This document shows, in pieces, positions 18,101 through 26,051 of a stretch of 64,000 nt of DNA (within the stretch, counting starts at the first letter, position 1; each line of letters starts with the position of its first letter). The notes under the pieces are model-generated. The model was not told the origin of the DNA, did not search any database, and worked only from the letters and a program-made list of their open reading frames with translations. Made by a program: the position numbers and the translations under genes. Location: contig JANMMZ010000010.1 in NCBI GenBank assembly GCA_031373665.1, positions 13,998 through 77,997 of the forward strand, read 5' to 3'. The DNA is from M3007 sp031373665. GTDB taxonomy: Bacteria; Bacteroidota; Bacteroidia; Chitinophagales; Saprospiraceae.

Positions 18101-19222
18101 TTGCTATACTTCGATTACACCATTATTGGCGGAGGCATATTTGGCTGTTATGCTGCGCATTACCTAGCCCAAAAAGGGGCTAAGGTTGCTGTATTGGAAA
18201 AAGAATCCTCCCTGTTTAGAAAGGCGTCATTGGTCAATCAGGCTCGATTGCATGGTGGCTATCATTACCCGCGCAGCATTGCTACAGCGGCTTTGAGCGA
18301 TGAACATAAAACAAGGTTTACGGAAGAACACGGTGATTTTATAAATGGTAGTTTTGAAAAATATTATGCCATTGATAAATATGGATCATTTACTGATCCT
18401 GCCCAGTTTGAGCGGTTTTGTGAATACCTCCATATTAAATGTGAGACCGTAGAGGAGCACCCCTACTTCAACTTTGATAGATTAGAGTCACTATATTTGA
18501 CGGAAGAGCATTCATTTGATCCAGTATTGTTGAGGCAATATTACACGCAGTTGCTGGATCAGCACGAGGGCATTACGGTATTTAAAAATGCTAAGTTGGA
18601 AGAGGTAAGGCTATCAGAGGATTGGAAAATTCGATTTTCACAGAACCAATACACTTTTGAAATAGAAACACCGACCGTTATTAATGCTACCTACGCGGCA
18701 ACCAATTCGATTAATCGTTTGTTTGGATTACAAGATATTGACCTTACCCACGAAATTTCTGAAATTGCCTTCGTGATTTCTCCTCAAATGGAGGGGAAAG
18801 GTTTGACGGTCATGGATGGCCCTTTTGGCTCTATTATGCCCTATGGTAAAAGCGGGTTGCTTTCCCTTTCATCGGTGGCCTATACCCACCATAAAATATC
18901 GTATGACAACTTGCCTCGTTTTGATTGTCAAACTGATGATACCCCCCATTGTACCCCTGAACGCCCGGGGATATGTACGACTTGTGTCAATCGCCCACTA
19001 AGCAACGCTAATAAAATGCTCGCACAAATGAAATGCTATTTCAGTGATCGGGTCGAATTTCAGTACATGTTTTCATATTTCACCATAAAATCAAAAATGA
19101 AGGCCAGCCACATTGATGATGGCCGGCCTACAGAGATTTCTATTTTGAAAGAAAATCCTAGATTTATTTGCCTTTTTTCAGGAAAAATAAATTCTATTTA
19201 TGAAATTGAAAAAATTCTTTAG
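18101..19222 (+). CDS. FAD-dependent oxidoreductase, DAO family
   Basis: 373 aa. The start is TTG: the first in-frame codon before the Rossmann strand, with no in-frame ATG upstream. The N-terminus YTIIGGGIFGCYAAHYLAQKG is a textbook FAD dinucleotide-binding motif (GGGIFG at about 10-15), followed by an acidic strand end at VLEKE. The substrate domain is DAO-like (HGGYHYPRS). A Cys-rich segment, HCTPERPGICTTCVN, lies near residue 290 and is not typical of the family. Substrate unknown. The start lies just after the terminator of the previous gene, so it probably has its own promoter, but none was clear. Confidence 0.82.
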   Translation: MLYFDYTIIGGGIFGCYAAHYLAQKGAKVAVLEKESSLFRKASLVNQARLHGGYHYPRSIATAALSDEHKTRFTEEHGDFINGSFEKYYAIDKYGSFTDPAQFERFCEYLHIKCETVEEHPYFNFDRLESLYLTEEHSFDPVLLRQYYTQLLDQHEGITVFKNAKLEEVRLSEDWKIRFSQNQYTFEIETPTVINATYAATNSINRLFGLQDIDLTHEISEIAFVISPQMEGKGLTVMDGPFGSIMPYGKSGLLSLSSVAYTHHKISYDNLPRFDCQTDDTPHCTPERPGICTTCVNRPLSNANKMLAQMKCYFSDRVEFQYMFSYFTIKSKMKASHIDDGRPTEISILKENPRFICLFSGKINSIYEIEKIL

Positions 19223-19236
19223 GTTTCCTTACGATT

Positions 19237-21006
19237 TTACTTTTTAGCGTTTGCCAAAACCAACTTGAACTCTACCCGCCGATTTTTAGTTCTACCCGAT
19301 GTTGTTTTATTGTCTGCAATTGGACTGGTTTCCCCAAATCCAGCAGCAGTCATCCGCTCTTTGGCAGTCCCCTTTTTATTTAGGTACTCCATACAAGCCT
19401 GAGCCCGCTTTTCCGACAATGCTTGGTTAGCATCATCTTTTCCTTGGTCGTCGGTATGGCCCGCAATGGTCAAATTGTAATCAGGATACCGAGCCATAAT
19501 ATCGGCAATATCATTCAATATTTTATTGGATTCTGATTTCAGAATTGATTTTCCAGTCTCAAATTTTACTCCAGTAAGAGCCAATGCCAATTTATCTTCA
19601 TCTTTTTTATCTACAACTGGACATCCTTTATTTTCAGGTTTGCCTGCCGTTTTTGGGCAAGCATCTGATGAATCTTCCACGCCATCGCCATCCGTATCTG
19701 GACATCCTTTGAATTCGGGTTTTCCGGCTATCAGCAGACACCCATCTAATTTGTCCTCCACACCATCGCCATCTGTATCCTTTGCAGGGCATCCAAAATA
19801 GTACTCCGCAGAGCCTTTTTCCTTAGGACACGCATCTTTTTTGTCTTCTATGCCGTCTCCATCGGTATCAGGGCATCCATTAAATGTAATTAAGCCCTTA
19901 ACGGTCAAACAAGAATCCTTTTTGTCTTCCACCCCGTCTCCATCGGTATCAGGGCATCCTTTGAAAAGGATAAGGCCAAATACATTGGGGCATAGGTCAT
20001 CTACATCAGGTACGCTATCATTGTCCATGTCTTTCATAGGGCACCCTGATAGGTTGGCTATGCCTTTTCTATGTGGACACTCGTCATCTTTATCTGCAAT
20101 ACCATCTTGATCGGCATCAGGACAGCCGCTACTCCTTCCCCTACCCGGTATAGTGGGGCATTTATCTTTGCTGTCGGCTATGCCATCACCATCTCGGTCG
20201 CGCCACCCTAAGCGGCGAGATATGGTGATGCCTCCAAACCAAAACCAATCGGCCTTATCACTACCAGAAACACTGATTCCATCCAAATAATCATCGAATG
20301 AAGTATGGGTGCTAAGTTCGCCACCAATACTCCAATTTTGACTAATATCTAATGATAATCCGCCGCCAAACTTGACACCACGGTTGTTTTGTCTTCCAGA
20401 GCCCAGTTTTATATCTTGTGCGACACGCTCTGTGTAACCATTGTTATTGACATAGGGCTGATTAAAAGTAGCGCTGCTTTTACTACTCAATAGGCCAATG
20501 CCTGCAAATAAGTATGGGTTAATCCTGCGCTTAAACTGATTGATTTCGGCAATTTGAGTATAGCGATCTAAGTGATAATGCACCGTATCTTTGGCTCTAA
20601 ACCTCCGATGCCCTAGAATATGCCATTCTGCTTGCAAGGATGCTTCTGTCACAGATCCTTTGTGCGAAAACGCACGTTCGGGATATGCCCGGTCTTGCGC
20701 TGATATATCACCCGCAAACACATCTGCGCGAAGTGCTAAAAAAGGCCATAAGTGCTTTCTTATGAAAACGCCCCCCCCGGCACTGATGTCTTTAAATTTC
20801 CCTAACCCATCGGCACTAAGATCACCAACGTAGCGCGTTGCGCCAGCTTTGATACCTAGTTCAAAACGACGCTCTTGTCTGCGGCTAGTATCCGAAAAAT
20901 TAAGGGTTTCTTCTTTCCGTGCACGACCAGAGGTGGTGGTTGGTTGAGCCACAGCCTCCAATTGGATGAGGCATACAATGGCAAGTATGATCCTGAAAAG
21001 GCGCAT
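19237..21006 (-). CDS. OmpA-family protein with N-terminal barrel and thrombospondin type 3 repeats
   Basis: 589 aa from the ATG at 21006, chosen because MRLFRIILAIVCLIQLEAVA is a clean signal peptide. An ATG at 21087 lies upstream of the promoter at 21054-21088 and is unlikely. Residues about 40-260 are a beta-barrel-like region. Seven calcium-binding TSP3-type repeats follow (DRDGDGIADSKDKCP, DTDGDGVEDKKDSC and so on, about 265-465). The C-terminal OmpA domain includes TIAGHTDDQGKDDANQALSEKRA and ends NRRVEF, the peptidoglycan-binding fold. It probably links outer membrane and cell wall. The direct DNA repeats at 19650-20180 encode the TSP3 units. Confidence 0.93.
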   Translation of the reverse strand: MRLFRIILAIVCLIQLEAVAQPTTTSGRARKEETLNFSDTSRRQERRFELGIKAGATRYVGDLSADGLGKFKDISAGGGVFIRKHLWPFLALRADVFAGDISAQDRAYPERAFSHKGSVTEASLQAEWHILGHRRFRAKDTVHYHLDRYTQIAEINQFKRRINPYLFAGIGLLSSKSSATFNQPYVNNNGYTERVAQDIKLGSGRQNNRGVKFGGGLSLDISQNWSIGGELSTHTSFDDYLDGISVSGSDKADWFWFGGITISRRLGWRDRDGDGIADSKDKCPTIPGRGRSSGCPDADQDGIADKDDECPHRKGIANLSGCPMKDMDNDSVPDVDDLCPNVFGLILFKGCPDTDGDGVEDKKDSCLTVKGLITFNGCPDTDGDGIEDKKDACPKEKGSAEYYFGCPAKDTDGDGVEDKLDGCLLIAGKPEFKGCPDTDGDGVEDSSDACPKTAGKPENKGCPVVDKKDEDKLALALTGVKFETGKSILKSESNKILNDIADIMARYPDYNLTIAGHTDDQGKDDANQALSEKRAQACMEYLNKKGTAKERMTAAGFGETSPIADNKTTSGRTKNRRVEFKLVLANAKK

Positions 21007-21053
21007 ATAAAATAAGGCTAAGATTAAAATAAAAAGGAATAAACTTTTCGGTA

Positions 21054-21088
21054 CAAAAGTACTGAACCCTAACTGGGCTTTAAGCAAA
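21054..21088 (-). promoter_or_regulatory. Promoter of the OmpA/TSP3 gene
   Basis: On the minus strand TTTG (21085-21088), 23 bases, then TACTTTTG (21054-21061). It fits the Bacteroidota -33/-7 pattern and lies 47 bases before the signal-peptide ATG at 21006. Confidence 0.6.
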
Positions 21089-21140
21089 ACGATGGAGAAT
21101 CTATGTGTTTTGTCAGAATTGCGCCATATAAACTAATTAT

Positions 21141-22454
21141 CTAATTTTTATCTGTTTCAATATCATTCGGTAATAAAATATAAATAGTATCCTCCGAACC
21201 TACTCCAACTTTAGAAATATGGTATTTTTTATATAAAAAGTCTCCTCTTATGCTTGAATCACGTGGCAACTGTGATAAATAGGTAAACCAATCACCCCTA
21301 GGAACGATGGCGCTGTCCAACTTAATTTGATCTAAATAGGCTCCTCGCAAGTCCATATCGGCCAAATCAATGCCGCGTAAGTCGGCACCATATAATGATG
21401 CTCCACGCATATCTGTATCTTTCAAAATGGCCTCCCTAAGATCTACTTCGCTCAAATTGGCTTTTTGAAGTAGGGTATTGGCCAATATTACCCCATCTAA
21501 ATCTGCTTTGTTCAAATCAGCTCCATTCATATCCACTCCATTGAGATCGGCTTTGCTCAAATCAGCCTCGCGCAAGTTGATGCCGCTCAAATACTCACCG
21601 CCTAAAACGGCACCACTGAGATCAGCACAAGAAAAATCGGCAAATTGAAATACCTTTCTCAATGTGCGGTTGTCTATTTGGCTATTGATGATGGATATAA
21701 GTAATTGCCCACGCTCCGGGCTTAATTCTATAGGTATCAACGAATCCGCATCCATGTAGCGATAGGGTTTAAGGCTATTGCTCAGTGCGATGATCCGCCC
21801 TACTATTTGAGGACTTAAATCCCTGATACCCGGCTGGCCTATGTCTGTTTTTAATTCTTCGTCTATAGCATCTAATAAGTTGCCCATTAAGAAAATTAAG
21901 GAACTGCGACGATCCGCTTCTTGGAGATAGGTTTGTTGATCAAGGCGGTAATTCTGTTGTTGCAATAGGCCGTTTTGTTGGGTCAGTAGTTTATTCTGAT
22001 TATACAATAAAAAAGTACCCAACATACCTCCAAAGCCTAAAAAGAGGGTTTGAAACACTACTATTACCCACCTTTTGAATGAATTCCAAGAATACCATGC
22101 CAATAATTTTGAAAAAACAACATTGAAATGTGCTTCTGTATTGGGCCAATCTCGATCCACCGCACTTTTTAGCATGGATTGGGTAGCACTTTTGACAATG
22201 CCTATATCCGTGTCGTCTACGCCAAATACTTTTTTTAAAATCTTTTCTTTGTGCTGTACTACCCCAAATACTATGAAGGCGGCTAGAAGAATAATAACAA
22301 ATAAGCACATCACTAAATAAGGAATGTGCTCCGCCAAGGTAGAGAGCCCTACTAATGAGATCATGGAACCAATCACAACCCCCAAAGCCAAAGCGACCAC
22401 TGTACGAGACAGCATGTCTATTTTCTTAGTAGGAGATTGAATCGGCTCTTCCAT
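21141..22454 (-). CDS. Membrane protein with C-terminal pentapeptide repeats
   Basis: 437 aa. Two hydrophobic segments occur near the N-terminus (about 15-35 and 45-68) and a third near 130-150. A Gln-rich coiled segment (NKLLTQQNGLLQQQNYRLDQQ) follows. Residues about 270-385 are pentapeptide repeats of A(D/N)LxX type (ADLSKADLNGVDMNGADLNK), predicted to form a right-handed quadrilateral beta-helix. A helical TM plus pentapeptide architecture is common but functionally undefined. It lies eight bases downstream of the arginine decarboxylase gene, so probably the same transcript. Confidence 0.88.
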   Translation of the reverse strand: MEEPIQSPTKKIDMLSRTVVALALGVVIGSMISLVGLSTLAEHIPYLVMCLFVIILLAAFIVFGVVQHKEKILKKVFGVDDTDIGIVKSATQSMLKSAVDRDWPNTEAHFNVVFSKLLAWYSWNSFKRWVIVVFQTLFLGFGGMLGTFLLYNQNKLLTQQNGLLQQQNYRLDQQTYLQEADRRSSLIFLMGNLLDAIDEELKTDIGQPGIRDLSPQIVGRIIALSNSLKPYRYMDADSLIPIELSPERGQLLISIINSQIDNRTLRKVFQFADFSCADLSGAVLGGEYLSGINLREADLSKADLNGVDMNGADLNKADLDGVILANTLLQKANLSEVDLREAILKDTDMRGASLYGADLRGIDLADMDLRGAYLDQIKLDSAIVPRGDWFTYLSQLPRDSSIRGDFLYKKYHISKVGVGSEDTIYILLPNDIETDKN

Positions 22455-22462
22455 CGTGATGG

Positions 22463-23866
22463 CTATTGATATCCCAAAATTTTGAGCATAGAGTCAGAGT
22501 CCTGCTCCTGAAAAATCTGCCAATCAACAAACTCTCCATAATAGTTTCTATCAATTAAAATATGCTTGGGCGCGGGTAATAAACAGTGTTTTAATCCTCC
22601 ATACCCACTCAAAGACTCTTGATAAGCACCAGTATGGAAAAAACCAATATAAAGTGGTCCATCTTTTTCCTCATCGTACGATGGCAGATAGACTTGGTTG
22701 TTGTGTGCTTCGGAGTTGTAATAATCGGCATTGTCACAACTGATACCTCCTATATTGACCCGTTGGTATTCCTTAGTCCAGTGATTAATCGGAAGCAGGA
22801 TAAAGCGTTCTTTGATACCCCAAGCATCTGGAAGGGTATTGATCAAGGAGTTGTCAAGCATGTACCATTCTTCGGCATCGTTTTGCTTTTTCTTGCCGAT
22901 GACCGAAAAAATGGTTGCTCCGCTTTCACCCACCGTATATTTGCCAAATTCGGAATATATATCTGGCTCCGGTACGCCTTCGCTATCGCAATATTCTTTG
23001 ATCAAACGAACGATTTCGCTCACCATATATGGGTAATCATATTCAAAACCCAAAGAGTTGCGGATAGGCATACCCCCGCCAATATTTAAACAGGATAGGG
23101 TAGGGCAAATCTTGCGAAGTTGGCAGTAGGTTTTAATCCCCTTTTTGAGTTCACTCCAATAGTATATAGAGTCTTTAATACCCACATCTACAAAGAAATG
23201 GAGCATTTTAAGATTAAATTTTGGGTTTTTTTGCAGTTTCTCGGTATAAAAACTCATGACTTCGCTTTGGCGAATCCCAAGCCTTGAAGTATAGAATTCA
23301 AAATTTGGTTCTTCTTCGGTCGCCATTCTAAGTCCAATATTACACTGCTCATTTGTAATGAGTGCCTCGTAATGCTCCAGTTCTTCAGCATTGTCACATA
23401 CCGGAATTACATTGTAAAAACCCTCATTGATGAGTCCTGCAATACGCTCTAGATACTGCTTCGGCTTATAACCGTTGTTAACGATAATAGTACCTTTATT
23501 GATTTTACCTTGTTTGAATAATTTCCAAACTAAGTCAACATCAAATGCCGAGGAAGTTTCTAATTGAGTACCGTTTTCTAATACCTCATTTAGGATGAAA
23601 GCAAAGTGCGAACTTTTGGTACAATAACAATAGATATACTTACCATTATAGTTGTGTCGCTGTATGGCATCCCGAAATAATTTTCGGGCGGTCTGTATTT
23701 TTTCTCCGATCTTGGGTAGATAGGTCAATTTCAACGGAGTACCGTATTTTTTGATCAAATCATACATGTCAATACCATTGAAAAGAAGACTATTGTCTTT
23801 TAGGCTGAAACCGTCTTGCGGGAAATCAAATGTCTGCGCTACCAGATCGAAGTATGTGTTTTTCAT
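22463..23866 (-). CDS. PLP-dependent arginine decarboxylase (fold type III)
   Basis: 467 aa. It has an alanine-racemase-like barrel with the PLP lysine in YIYCYCTKSSHF (Lys84), a glycine motif CLNIGGGMP, then EFGKYTVGESGATIF near the phosphate site, and a C-terminal beta domain. The length and the motif set match the short SpeA-like arginine decarboxylases of Bacteroidota, which start polyamine synthesis (arginine to agmatine and CO2). Ornithine or diaminopimelate decarboxylase specificity is less likely but cannot be excluded by eye. A TACATTTG -7 element on this strand at 23954-23961 lies about 90 bases upstream. The pentapeptide-repeat gene follows after eight bases. Confidence 0.85.
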   Translation of the reverse strand: MKNTYFDLVAQTFDFPQDGFSLKDNSLLFNGIDMYDLIKKYGTPLKLTYLPKIGEKIQTARKLFRDAIQRHNYNGKYIYCYCTKSSHFAFILNEVLENGTQLETSSAFDVDLVWKLFKQGKINKGTIIVNNGYKPKQYLERIAGLINEGFYNVIPVCDNAEELEHYEALITNEQCNIGLRMATEEEPNFEFYTSRLGIRQSEVMSFYTEKLQKNPKFNLKMLHFFVDVGIKDSIYYWSELKKGIKTYCQLRKICPTLSCLNIGGGMPIRNSLGFEYDYPYMVSEIVRLIKEYCDSEGVPEPDIYSEFGKYTVGESGATIFSVIGKKKQNDAEEWYMLDNSLINTLPDAWGIKERFILLPINHWTKEYQRVNIGGISCDNADYYNSEAHNNQVYLPSYDEEKDGPLYIGFFHTGAYQESLSGYGGLKHCLLPAPKHILIDRNYYGEFVDWQIFQEQDSDSMLKILGYQ

Positions 23867-23953
23867 TGAAAAACAATCGGTTATAAATAAATAAAAAATG
23901 GCTTCGATGTGCAGTTGCCACCCTTAAACGTTATTGTTGATGAATATAATGCG

Positions 23954-23961
23954 CAAATGTA
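23954..23961 (-). promoter_or_regulatory. TACATTTG -7 element of the arginine decarboxylase gene
   Basis: Exact TAnnTTTG match on the minus strand, placed between the parAB terminator and the decarboxylase ATG (23866). No -33 element is recognisable, as that position is inside the terminator hairpin. Confidence 0.45.
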
Positions 23962-23970
23962 GTGCATAAA

Positions 23971-24007
23971 AAAAAACTGGGGGGAAATATTTTCCCCCCA
24001 GTTTTTT
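23971..24007 (-). terminator. Strong terminator of the parAB operon
   Basis: A perfect 17-bp stem with a three-base loop (arm AAAAAACTGGGGGGAAA). The flanking A/T runs make it usable in both directions; by gene order it ends parAB transcription. Confidence 0.92.
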
Positions 24008-24097
24008 AAACGTCATATATTTTAAAATAATTAATGATTCAAGGTTTGTGATTGCCAGATTATCAAGAAATAATCTTTGGCATATCATACTGAATAC

Positions 24098-25000
24098 CTA
24101 TGATTCGACGCGGTCAATAATCCTATTCAACTCCGAATCATTTTTGAAGGCAATGACTAATTGGCCCTTTCCTTTTTCATCTCGTTTAAATTGGACTTTG
24201 GTGCCAAAGAAAGCATTAAACTTATCTTGAATTTCGCGCAGATGTGGGGGTAATGCTTTGTCTTCCTTGGCCGCCTTTGGTTTTTTATCTTCCTGATAAG
24301 CGGCTATAAGGCTTTCAACGGCACGTACAGAAAGGTCTTCGCTTATAATTTTTTTATACACTGAATTTCTGAAAGCAAAATCGTCCACACCCGCCAATGC
24401 CCTTGCATGACCCATAGAAATAGTGCCCTCTATCAAGCCTTGCTTGATGTCTTGGTCACTTTCAAATTTCAAGAGTCTCAAATAATTGGTGATGGTAGTA
24501 CGCTGTTTGCCCACCCGATCTGCCAAGGCTTCATGGGTGATCTTGAATTCGTCAATCAAGCGACCATAAGAGATAGCCACTTCCCAAGCATTGAGGTCTT
24601 CGCGTTGAATATTCTCAATGAGTGCCATTTCAAGCAACTCTTGGTCATTTGCCAATCGCACGTAAGCAGGTACTTCTACTAATCCAGCCAATTGGCTGGC
24701 CTGAAACCGGCGTTCACCCGATATGATCTGATATTGCTTATCTTGGAGGCGACGCACCGTAATAGGCTGAATAATGCCATGCACTTTAATGCTTGCTGCA
24801 AGTTCGCCCAATGCATTTTTTTCAAAATAACGGCGTGGTTGCCCCGGATTTACTTCAATCTGGCTGATCGGCAACAGGGCTACTGCCGTGGCAAGTTCGC
24901 GTACTACCTCTTGAGGGTTTTCTTGTACTGCTTTTTCTAGTTTGGAGGCATTGCCCAACAGCGTTTTGATGCCACCAGTGTTAAATGTACCTTTTGCCAT
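24098..25000 (-). CDS. parB: ParB/Spo0J chromosome partition protein
   Basis: 300 aa. It has the ParB N-domain (PISQIEVNPGQPRRYFEKNALGELAASI region), the GERRFQASQLAG motif of CTP-binding ParB proteins at about 117-128, then a helix-turn-helix (HEALADRVGKQRTTITNYLRLLKF) and a C-terminal dimerisation domain. ParB binds parS sites, slides as a CTP-dependent clamp and drives origin segregation with ParA. It lies two bases after parA. No near-consensus parS was found in this window by eye. Confidence 0.96.
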   Translation of the reverse strand: MAKGTFNTGGIKTLLGNASKLEKAVQENPQEVVRELATAVALLPISQIEVNPGQPRRYFEKNALGELAASIKVHGIIQPITVRRLQDKQYQIISGERRFQASQLAGLVEVPAYVRLANDQELLEMALIENIQREDLNAWEVAISYGRLIDEFKITHEALADRVGKQRTTITNYLRLLKFESDQDIKQGLIEGTISMGHARALAGVDDFAFRNSVYKKIISEDLSVRAVESLIAAYQEDKKPKAAKEDKALPPHLREIQDKFNAFFGTKVQFKRDEKGKGQLVIAFKNDSELNRIIDRVES

Positions 25001-25002
25001 TA

Positions 25003-25770
25003 TTAATTTTGGTTCTTACGCAGGAACTCTTCTGCCAAATTGAAAAAATTAGTTGCGCCCTTACTACTGACATCGTACAATGCAACAGGAGTATGCGACA
25101 TGGGTGCTTCCGCTACCCGTGAATTTCGGTGTATGATGGTTTCAAACACATAATCATTGCTGCTGTTGCGCACTTCTTCTACGATTGCATTGGCCAAACG
25201 AAGCCGACTGTCGTACATAGAAATCAACAAACCCTCTACTTGCAATTGCGGGTTGAAGTTTTGACGAATCAAGTTAATGGTGTTCTTTAACTTAGATAAG
25301 CCCTCAAAAGAGAACATTTCGCACTGTACCGGTATCAATACGGTATCAGAGGCTACCAACGCATTGACAGTTATCAAACCCAATGACGGTAAACAATCAA
25401 TAAATATATAGTCATAGTCTTGCTTTAACTCACCTACGATACCCCGCAAGATGTATTCGCGGTTCGTGCGGTCAACAAGTTCCAATTCCGCGCCCACCAA
25501 ATCAATATTGGAAGGAAGCAAATCTAGGTTTGGGGTGTCGGTTTTAACGATCGCTGCTCTCGGATCGGCTTGTGAAACCAAGCAATCATATAGACTAATA
25601 TAATCGGTGGTGTCGGGTATGCCCACGCCAGAAGATGCATTGGCTTGAGGGTCAGCATCAATGAGCAATACTCTTTTTTCTAGAATAGCTAGTGAAGCAG
25701 CAAGGTTGATTGCTGTGGTGGTTTTACCAACGCCACCCTTTTGGTTGGCAATCGTGATTACTTTGCCCAT
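25003..25770 (-). CDS. parA: ParA/Soj chromosome partition ATPase
   Basis: 255 aa from the ATG at 25770. An ATG six codons upstream (25788) is possible, but MGKVITIANQKGGVGKTTT is the conserved start. The deviant Walker A KGGVGKTT spans 11-18 with signature Lys11; Walker A' LLIDADPQANASSGVG and Walker B FIDCLPSLG are present. It is a chromosomal-type, short ParA lacking an N-terminal HTH, as in Soj. It works with ParB to move origins. The promoter region contains an inverted repeat (25803-25820) and the DnaA-box cluster. Confidence 0.97.
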   Translation of the reverse strand: MGKVITIANQKGGVGKTTTAINLAASLAILEKRVLLIDADPQANASSGVGIPDTTDYISLYDCLVSQADPRAAIVKTDTPNLDLLPSNIDLVGAELELVDRTNREYILRGIVGELKQDYDYIFIDCLPSLGLITVNALVASDTVLIPVQCEMFSFEGLSKLKNTINLIRQNFNPQLQVEGLLISMYDSRLRLANAIVEEVRNSSNDYVFETIIHRNSRVAEAPMSHTPVALYDVSSKGATNFFNLAEEFLRKNQN

Positions 25771-25788
25771 ATCTTTTATCATAATCAT

Positions 25789-25988
25789 AATAGAAAGTTT
25801 TTAAGTATTGATTGATACTTTATATCGAATGGCAAAGGTACTAGGGTGTGTGGTAAAGATACGTTTAACGGGTCATATAGTTATCCTCCATTTATCCACA
25901 TGGTTTTCCACAGTTACTTGCACCGTAGAAAAAGTTATCAACATTTAATTTTGTCTCTAACGAGCAAAATATCCGAGATGTTTGTAGG
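25789..25988. other. Candidate chromosomal replication origin (DnaA-box cluster)
   Basis: An AT-rich 200-base divergent gap upstream of parA. It contains a perfect DnaA box TTATCCACA at 25892-25900, a TTTTCCACA at 25904-25912 (8/9), a TTATCAACA at 25935-25943 (8/9), and weaker 7/9 matches at 25881-25889 (TTATCCTCC) and, on the minus strand, at 25849-25857. An inverted repeat AAGTAT-N6-ATACTT at 25803-25820 sits by the parA start. Genes on both sides point away from it. A TAATTTTG at 25946-25953 could also serve as the promoter of the rightward gene. The origin call is inference. Confidence 0.5.
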
Positions 25989-26051
25989 ATGTGCAGAATA
26001 TTAGGGTTCTTTGAGCTGTACTTTATTTTTAACAATCAATATTTCATTAAA

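Noticed and set aside
19650..20180. Tandem direct repeats near 20 kb as a mobile element
   Set aside because: They encode the thrombospondin type 3 calcium-binding repeats of the OmpA-family protein.
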